Part shown: positions 5,182 through 9,688 of the stretch, piece after piece
How positions within the stretch are numbered: the stretch's first letter is position 1
Layout of the letters: the number at the start of each line of letters is the position of its first letter
NCBI GenBank assembly: GCA_959602875.1
Contig: CAUGVQ010000080.1
Coordinates: forward strand, 1-9,688
Origin: an uncultured Collinsella sp.
GTDB taxonomy: Bacteria; Actinomycetota; Coriobacteriia; Coriobacteriales; Coriobacteriaceae
Direction of reading: 5' to 3'
Length of the DNA: 9,688 bases
Translations under genes and position numbers: made by a program
Notes under the pieces: generated by a model
Database searches by the model: none
Seen by the model: the letters and a program-made list of their open reading frames with translations, nothing else
Told to the model about the DNA's origin: nothing

Positions 5182-5600
5182 CGTTTTGCCCCTCCCTTGA
5201 GAAGCCCGCTGGCTCCGTATTCCCCCGTCCGCAACCGGCTCTAATCCAGTAGTGGCGATGTCGCAGCCCTCCCGGTTCTTCCTTCCCTGCTGATGGAGCT
5301 CTTACCTACAGCAGAATTTCAAGTATCCAACAGTCTATGCACGCCCGTCGCAGTAGACCCACTTCCCAGCAGTCAGGATCCTGCGAAAAGTGAACCCGAA
5401 AGAACCTCCTACTGTGAAGGCGCAGTTCAGATTGTTGAATATCTGACACTCTGCCGGGCGTTGCTCTTTGCGCTGGCAAACTTGGTTTTGCAAAGGGGTT
5501 ATTCAACCAAAACCGTGTTTACCAGCTGCCCACAGTCCGGGAGAGCTGGTGAACACGGTTTTGGCGTTTGGAGCGGTCTCAGTGGGTGCGCCCAAAGGAG
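5182..5600. other. Gene-free intergenic region between tRNA-Thr and argD
   Basis: About 420 bases without a credible gene. A 66-codon minus-strand frame and a long plus-strand frame that runs into the argD antisense lack ribosome binding sites and recognisable content. Visible sequence elements are a copy of the tRNA 3' end, GCTGGCTCC (5208-5216), a perfect palindrome CAGGATCCTG (5376-5385) and the large inverted repeat at 5507-5564 listed separately. Base composition is less GC-rich than in the arg genes. Confidence 0.5.
5507..5564 (-). repeat. 21-bp inverted repeat downstream of argD
   Basis: Arms 5507-5527 and 5544-5564 are reverse complements except for one position that becomes a G-U pair in one strand's RNA, and the loop is 16 bases. 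The arm ends are CCAAAACC / GGTTTTGG. In minus-strand RNA the stem is followed by UUGAAUAACC, with only a weak U content, so it could be a backup terminator for the arg operon, an RNA-end stabiliser or a protein-binding dyad. The segment GGTTTTG at 5484-5490 could instead pair with 5508-5514, an alternative fold. Confidence 0.55.
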
Positions 5601-5632
5601 AAAAAACGCGCTACCCTACCCCAGCACGCGCG
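5601..5632 (-). terminator. Candidate intrinsic terminator overlapping the argD stop
   Basis: In minus-strand RNA, CGCGC (5632-5628) pairs with GCGCG (5611-5607) and is followed directly by six U (5606-5601). The 16-base loop contains the argD TAG stop codon (5618-5616). A competing 6-bp fold with a two-base bulge uses the same region. The stem is short, so termination may be partial, with the larger inverted repeat about 40 bases further on as a second block. Confidence 0.45.
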
Positions 5633-6899
5633 CGAGCGCCTCGATGAGGGCGTCAACGTGCTCCTTCTCGCAGATGAGCGGTGGCAGGAACCTCAACGTG
5701 TGCGCGCCGGTGGCGTTTGCGACAACGCCCTCATCGAGGAGGCGTGCCACCACGTTGTGGGCGTCTCCCGCCGCCTCGACAAGGTCGCAGCCGCGCATCA
5801 GGCCCGCGCCGCGCACATCCACTACCTGCGGAAGCTCCGCCAAGCGATCGGCAAGGTACGCCCCGACCTCAACCACATGCGCAGCAAAATCGCCCCGCAC
5901 AAGCTCGGCGAGCGTAGCCTCGGCCGCGGCGACAGCGAGCGCGCTTCCGCCAAAGGTCGAGCCGTGATCGCCCGGATGGAGCGCATCGGCAACCTCGGCG
6001 CGCGCCACGACGGCGCCCATGGTCATACCACCGGCGATGCCCTTAGCAAGACTCATGATATCCGGCGTGACGCCGAGCAGCTGAGCGGCAAACGGTATGC
6101 CGCAGCGGAAGACGCCCGCCTGGACCTCGTCGGAGATGGTGAGGCCGCCCACCTGGTGCACCAGCTCCTCGGCCTTGTGCGCAAACTCCTCGGTCAGCGG
6201 GTGCACGCCGCTCTCGCCCTGGATGGGCTCGAACATAAACGCACAGATCTCTTTGCCGTATTTCTCAAAAATGGCCGTGAGCTCGTCGATATCGTTGGGC
6301 GCGCAGGCCACAAAACCGCCCGGCAACGGTGTAAAACTCTCTTGGAGCCAATCCTGCATCGTGGCCGCGATGGTCTCGAGCGTGCGCCCGTGGAACCCGC
6401 CCTTGAGACAGACGATGGTGTTGCCGCCGTTGCCGCGGCGCCGCGCGTAAAGACGCGCGAGCTTCATGGAGCCTTCGTTGGCCTCCGCGCCGGAATTAGC
6501 AAAAAACGTTTTCCACACCTGCTCGCCCGGCGCCGGCGCGGCTGCCGCAGCGAAGCGCACGGCGTCCCCCGCGTCGAGCGCCTCCACAAGCGCGCGGGCG
6601 CCTTCGATGTCGTTATTGGCGAGCTTGGAGAGCAACGCTGCTACCTCGCCGCGATGCTCGGTATAGAAATAGTTGGAGATCGACGTCAGCTTCTCCGCCT
6701 GGCTCGCGATGGCGCGCGTGACCGCCGGATGGGCGTGACCGAGCGAGCACACGCCGATGCCGGCGAGGAAGTCGAGGTAGGTCTTGCCCTCGTCATCGGT
6801 AAGCGTCATGCCCGACCCCGCCACAAACTCCACCGGCAAGCGCCCGTAGGTGTGCATGATATATGCGTCGTCAAGTGCCTTTTGCTGCTCGAATGCCAT
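5616..6899 (-). CDS. argD: Acetylornithine aminotransferase
   Basis: PLP-dependent class III aminotransferase that converts N-acetylglutamate semialdehyde and glutamate to N-acetylornithine and 2-oxoglutarate in the cytoplasm. The 427 residues start at an ATG with AAGGAG 7 bases upstream. An open frame continues 27 codons further up into the end of argB but lacks a better start. Motifs: YLDFLAGIGVCSLGHAHP (41-58), SGAEANEGSMKLAR (136-149), KGGFHGRT (166-172), FEPIQGESGV (223-231), SDEVQAGVFRCG (256-267) with the PLP-contacting Asp257, and the PLP Schiff-base lysine Lys286 in MSLAKGIAGGM. The C-terminus has GLMRGCDL and LRFLPPL. The protein is about 30 residues longer than many ArgD proteins because of an Ala-rich insertion around 98-128, just before WKTFFANSGAEA. 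It is the last gene of the arg cluster, 28 bases after argB. Related activities (succinyl-DAP or ornithine aminotransferase) are less likely given the context. Confidence 0.95.
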   Translation of the reverse strand: MAFEQQKALDDAYIMHTYGRLPVEFVAGSGMTLTDDEGKTYLDFLAGIGVCSLGHAHPAVTRAIASQAEKLTSISNYFYTEHRGEVAALLSKLANNDIEGARALVEALDAGDAVRFAAAAAPAPGEQVWKTFFANSGAEANEGSMKLARLYARRRGNGGNTIVCLKGGFHGRTLETIAATMQDWLQESFTPLPGGFVACAPNDIDELTAIFEKYGKEICAFMFEPIQGESGVHPLTEEFAHKAEELVHQVGGLTISDEVQAGVFRCGIPFAAQLLGVTPDIMSLAKGIAGGMTMGAVVARAEVADALHPGDHGSTFGGSALAVAAAEATLAELVRGDFAAHVVEVGAYLADRLAELPQVVDVRGAGLMRGCDLVEAAGDAHNVVARLLDEGVVANATGAHTLRFLPPLICEKEHVDALIEALARVLG

Positions 6900-6927
6900 G
6901 GTTGGGCTCCTTGTGGGATGAGAATCG

Positions 6928-7962
6928 TTACTGGACGCCGCCGGCCGCTGCGTCGATGTTTTCTGCCAGGCGCGACGCAAACGTGCCGAGGGGGTGCGGA
7001 TGCCGGTCGAACTCGTACGCCTCCTGCGTCGAGTGAATCACCGTACCCACGCCCGCGTCGGTAAGGAGCTCCAACAGAAGCGCGTGCGGCGTTGTGCCGT
7101 TGATGATATGCGCGCGGAAGACGCCACCCTTGAGCGCCTCAACGCATGATTGCAGCTTGGGGATCATGCCCTTGGCAAGCGTACCGCCCGCGAGCATCGC
7201 CTCGCACTCCTCGAGCGTGAGGTTGGAGATGAGGGAGTCCTTGTCGGAGAAGTCCTCATACAGACCGTCCACGTCAGTCAAAAAGATCGCCTTGTGCGCA
7301 TGGACCGCGGCGGCGATGGCACCTGCCGCCACGTCGGCGTTGATGTTGTAGAAGCCGCCGTCCTCCCCCTGCGCGACCGTTGCGACCACGGGGATGTACT
7401 CGCTTGCCATGACGCTTGTGAGGTAGTCCGCGTTGACGCGCACGATCTTGCCTACGCGGCCGAGGTCAGGGTCGAGGGTCTCGGCGATGATGGTGCCCGC
7501 GTCGGTGCCCGCCACGCCCACGGCAACGCTGCCGTGGCGGTTGAGCGCGGCAACGAGCTCCTGGTTTACCTTGCCCACGAGTACCTCGCGCACGATCTCC
7601 ATCACCTCGGGCGTGGTCACGCGCTGCCCGCCTTTGAACTCGACGGGCAGGTCGTAGTGGCTGAGGGCCTCGTTGATATCCGCGCCGCCGCCGTGCACGA
7701 TCACGATGTTTGCGCCGATGATCTTGAGGAGCAGGATGTCGCCCATAACGTCGGCCCGCAGCTGCTCATCGACCATGGCGGCACCACCGTATTTAATGAC
7801 GATGGTCTTGCCGGTGAGGTTCTTGATCCAGGGAAGCGCCTCAAAGAGGAGCTTCGCGGTCTGTTCGTTTGAGATGGATGAGCGGCGGTCGCGCGCGTAC
7901 TTCATATAGAACTCTCCCGTCGGTTGGAAGGGATGACCGGGCAGGGCGGTTGTGCTGTCCAT
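6928..7962 (-). CDS. argB: Acetylglutamate kinase
   Basis: Amino-acid kinase family enzyme that phosphorylates N-acetylglutamate with ATP, the second step of arginine synthesis and the usual point of feedback control in the cyclic pathway. Motifs: IVIKYGGAAM with Lys57, IVIVHGGGADIN (86-97), FKGGQRVTTPEVM with substrate-binding Arg114, YNINADVAAGAIA (205-217), FLTDVDGLYEDF (227-238) and LAKGMIPKL with Lys264 and Lys269. Residues about 30-47 (ISNEQTAKLLFEALPWIK) match the helix before the core in arginine-sensitive hexameric forms, so inhibition by arginine is plausible. The start at 7962 has AAGGAGG close upstream and leaves 15 bases after argJ. A second possible start at 7905 (MKYARDRRSS) has GGAGAG upstream and would give 325 residues. 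The C-terminus extends about 35 residues past the usual GVGTVI end. Function is secure; the start is less so. Confidence 0.94.
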   Translation of the reverse strand: MDSTTALPGHPFQPTGEFYMKYARDRRSSISNEQTAKLLFEALPWIKNLTGKTIVIKYGGAAMVDEQLRADVMGDILLLKIIGANIVIVHGGGADINEALSHYDLPVEFKGGQRVTTPEVMEIVREVLVGKVNQELVAALNRHGSVAVGVAGTDAGTIIAETLDPDLGRVGKIVRVNADYLTSVMASEYIPVVATVAQGEDGGFYNINADVAAGAIAAAVHAHKAIFLTDVDGLYEDFSDKDSLISNLTLEECEAMLAGGTLAKGMIPKLQSCVEALKGGVFRAHIINGTTPHALLLELLTDAGVGTVIHSTQEAYEFDRHPHPLGTFASRLAENIDAAAGGVQ

Positions 7963-7977
7963 GGAGCCTCCTTGCGC

Positions 7978-9246
7978 CTAGGTGCGGTAGTCGCCGTTGA
8001 TGGTCACGTAATCGTGGGTGAGGTCGCAGGTCCAAACCGTTGCCGAGCCCGCGCCGGCGCCGAGGTCTGCCGTGATGACAATCTCGGGCGCCTCGAAGCG
8101 GCGGAGCGCCTCGTCCTCATCAAACGGGACGGTGAGACCCTCCCGGCAGACGGGGATGCCCATGATGTCAATGGCAACCTGTTCCTGAGAAAAGTGGGCG
8201 CCGCTTTTACCGAGCGCCGCGGCAACGCGTCCCCAGTTGCAGTCGCGTCCAGCGATGGCGCACTTGACGAGCGGCGAGTTTGCCACGGTGCGGGCGGCGA
8301 GGTCGGCCTCGGCGTCATCCGCCGCGCCCGTCACGTTTACCGTCACAAGACGCGACGCCCCCTCGCCGTCGGCGGCAATGGCGCGCGCAAGCGTCTCGCA
8401 GACCACCTGAAGCGCCCGGCCGAGTTCCTCGGCAGCAAGGGATGCGGGGGCGATCACGCCCGCGCCCGCAGGTGCCGCAGCACCCGAGGCGAAGGCGACG
8501 CAGGTATCGTTGGTAGAGGTATCGGAGTCGACCGTGACGCGGTTGAAGCTCTTGTTCACCGCATCGGTCAGGAGCTCGTGCAGGTGCTTTGGCGCCACGG
8601 GCGCGTCGGTGGTGATACAGGCAATCATGGTCGCCATGTTGGGCATGATCATGCCCGAGCCCTTGCACATGCCGCCCACCGTAAAGGTGACGCCCTCCCA
8701 TGCGGGATCGGCGGAGGCAAAGGTGACGGCATACTCCTTGGGGCGCGTGTCGGTCGTCATGATGGCGCGCGCGGCATCCGCCCCGCCCTCAGCCGCGAGC
8801 GCATCCGCCGCGGCGGGAACGCCCCGTTCAAAGGGATCGAGCGAAAGGAGCTGCCCGATGACGCCCGTGGAGGCGACGAGCACCTCCTCGGGCTCGCAGG
8901 CGAGCACCTGGGAGACGATCTCGCAGGTAGCACGCGCGGTCTTGAGCCCCTCAGGGCCGGTCGCCGCGTTGGCGTTGCCGGAGTTGACGGCAAAGGCGCG
9001 CGCGTAGCCGTACCCGACGCCGCCGAGATTCCCGCGACTCACCGTAACCGGAGCCGCGCAGAAACGGTTCTGCGTGAAAACGCCTGCGGCTGCGACCGGC
9101 TCATCGGTCGCAACGAGGGCAAAATCGAGCCGCTCGGGATTCTTGCGAAAACCCGCATGGACGCCGGCTGCGGAAAAGCCGCGCGCGCTCGTAACGCCGC
9201 CGTTGGGAATACCGCGCAAGCGCAGGTCGAAAGCCTCAAGATCCAT
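7978..9246 (-). CDS. argJ: Bifunctional ornithine acetyltransferase / N-acetylglutamate synthase
   Basis: Cytoplasmic enzyme that moves the acetyl group from N-acetylornithine to glutamate, closing the cyclic arginine pathway; many members also use acetyl-CoA. It is made as one chain of 422 residues that cuts itself between Ala205 and Thr206 in KGSGMIMPNMATM, leaving Thr206 as the catalytic nucleophile. STGVIG (126-131) supplies the oxyanion-hole Thr-Gly. Other conserved text is AVNSGNANAATG (86-97), DSDTSTNDT (240-248), KCAIAGRDCNWGR and the C-terminal DYVTINGDYRT, which closes the active site. The start has AGGAGG 9 bases upstream and lies 18 bases after the argC stop. Whether it is bifunctional or only an ornithine acetyltransferase cannot be told from sequence. 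No argA-type synthase lies in the window. Confidence 0.96.
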   Translation of the reverse strand: MDLEAFDLRLRGIPNGGVTSARGFSAAGVHAGFRKNPERLDFALVATDEPVAAAGVFTQNRFCAAPVTVSRGNLGGVGYGYARAFAVNSGNANAATGPEGLKTARATCEIVSQVLACEPEEVLVASTGVIGQLLSLDPFERGVPAAADALAAEGGADAARAIMTTDTRPKEYAVTFASADPAWEGVTFTVGGMCKGSGMIMPNMATMIACITTDAPVAPKHLHELLTDAVNKSFNRVTVDSDTSTNDTCVAFASGAAAPAGAGVIAPASLAAEELGRALQVVCETLARAIAADGEGASRLVTVNVTGAADDAEADLAARTVANSPLVKCAIAGRDCNWGRVAAALGKSGAHFSQEQVAIDIMGIPVCREGLTVPFDEDEALRRFEAPEIVITADLGAGAGSATVWTCDLTHDYVTINGDYRT

Positions 9247-9264
9247 CTGGTCCCCTCCTTTACC

Positions 9265-9688
9265 CTACACCGGCAGGGCGCTCGTGGGCAGGCCCGCGTT
9301 CTCGGCAAGGCCACATACGATGTTGGCGCACTGCACGGCCTGACCGGCGGCGCCCTTGCAGAGATTATCTATCGTGCCCATAGCAACAAGCACGCCCGTG
9401 CGCGCGTCGAGCGCAAGGCCGATCTGGCACACGTTGGTTCCCACAACCGAGGCGGTCTGCGGGCAGGCGCCCGCGTCGAGCACCTGCACAAACGGCCGCC
9501 CCGCGTAAAACGCGCGGTAGCGCTCGACAATGTCCACCGCGGTAAGGTCTGCCGCAACGTCTTTGGCAAGAACCATCGTCACCGTGGAGAGCAGGCCGCG
9601 ACGCAACGGTGCCAGATGAGGCGTGAAGACAACGCGCCCCGAAGCTGCGAGGATCTGCTCGATCTCGGGCGTGTGGCGGTGGCGGCAG
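9265..9688 (-). CDS. argC: N-acetyl-gamma-glutamyl-phosphate reductase, C-terminal part (partial)
   Basis: The C-terminal 140 codons of the enzyme that reduces N-acetylglutamyl phosphate to the semialdehyde with NADPH. The 5' end lies off the right edge, so the start and the NADPH-binding and catalytic-cysteine parts are not seen. The first visible residues, CRHRHTPEIEQIL, contain the conserved HRHTPEI of the active site. VVFTPHLAPLRRGLLSTV and the C-terminal signature DNLCKGAAGQAVQCANI follow. It ends in TAG at 9267-9265, 18 bases before argJ. An internal TTG at 9606 could be mistaken for a start, but the conserved sequence continues upstream in the same frame. It is the most upstream visible gene of the arg operon, so the operon promoter and any ArgR-box would lie outside the window. 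Confidence 0.95.
   Translation of the reverse strand, partial: CRHRHTPEIEQILAASGRVVFTPHLAPLRRGLLSTVTMVLAKDVAADLTAVDIVERYRAFYAGRPFVQVLDAGACPQTASVVGTNVCQIGLALDARTGVLVAMGTIDNLCKGAAGQAVQCANIVCGLAENAGLPTSALPV

Noticed and set aside
5306..5506. A 66-codon minus-strand open frame downstream of argD
   Set aside because: No ribosome binding site was found at its start and the composition is not protein-like. Weak coding appearance only.
5568..7064. A 498-codon plus-strand open frame antisense to argD
   Set aside because: It has no recognisable domain and is rich in Arg, Ala and His; the minus strand encodes a complete ArgD with all catalytic motifs.
9265..9606. argC starting at the internal TTG at 9606
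   Set aside because: The same frame continues upstream to the window edge with the conserved ArgC sequence HRHTPEIEQ, so the gene is simply cut by the window.
1..9688. A novel defence, mobile or CRISPR system
   Set aside because: All substantial coding regions are accounted for by arginine synthesis, a sugar PTS operon and one partial unknown. I saw no regularly spaced repeats, transposase, integrase or nuclease motif on either strand.

Overview
The window looks like chromosomal DNA of a high-GC, anaerobic, probably gut-dwelling actinobacterium. A Coriobacteriia member such as Collinsella would fit. That placement is an inference from the GC-rich codon use, the strong AGGAGG-type ribosome binding sites, and the pairing of a lacto-N-biose-type beta-galactosidase with a mannose-family PTS. 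I could not run a taxonomic search.

Layout. Every protein gene lies on the minus strand, so transcription runs from high to low coordinates. The only plus-strand gene is a tRNA. Positions 9688-5616 hold an arginine biosynthesis operon, argC (partial), argJ, argB, argD, with gaps of 15-28 bases and a good ribosome binding site before each start I can see. It makes N-acetylornithine and recycles the acetyl group (cyclic pathway). A short hairpin with a six-U run overlaps the argD stop, and a larger 21-bp inverted repeat follows. Positions 5182-5600 hold no gene. Positions 5062-5137 encode tRNA-Thr(CGT), with its own candidate promoter and a strong intrinsic terminator.

Positions 4512-440 hold a carbohydrate operon: a GH35 beta-galactosidase closely resembling pneumococcal BgaC, followed by PTS components IIB, IIC and IID. 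GH35 and IIB are separated by 1 base, IIB and IIC by 99 bases containing a hairpin, and IIC and IID overlap. The upstream region is AT-rich, with a good sigma-70 type promoter and several dyads that may be operators. No IIA gene is visible. The likely job is uptake of beta-1,3-linked galactosyl sugars (lacto-N-biose or galacto-N-biose type, as found in mucin and milk glycans) and cytoplasmic release of galactose.

Beyond IID comes a 186-base intergenic stretch with several GC-rich hairpins. Then comes the 5' part of a GTG-started, membrane-anchored protein with TPR-like sequence that runs off the left edge.

No mobile element, CRISPR array or defence system is visible. Most of the window is ordinary metabolic DNA. 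The more interesting parts are the intergenic structures, the incomplete PTS and an unusual insertion in ArgD.
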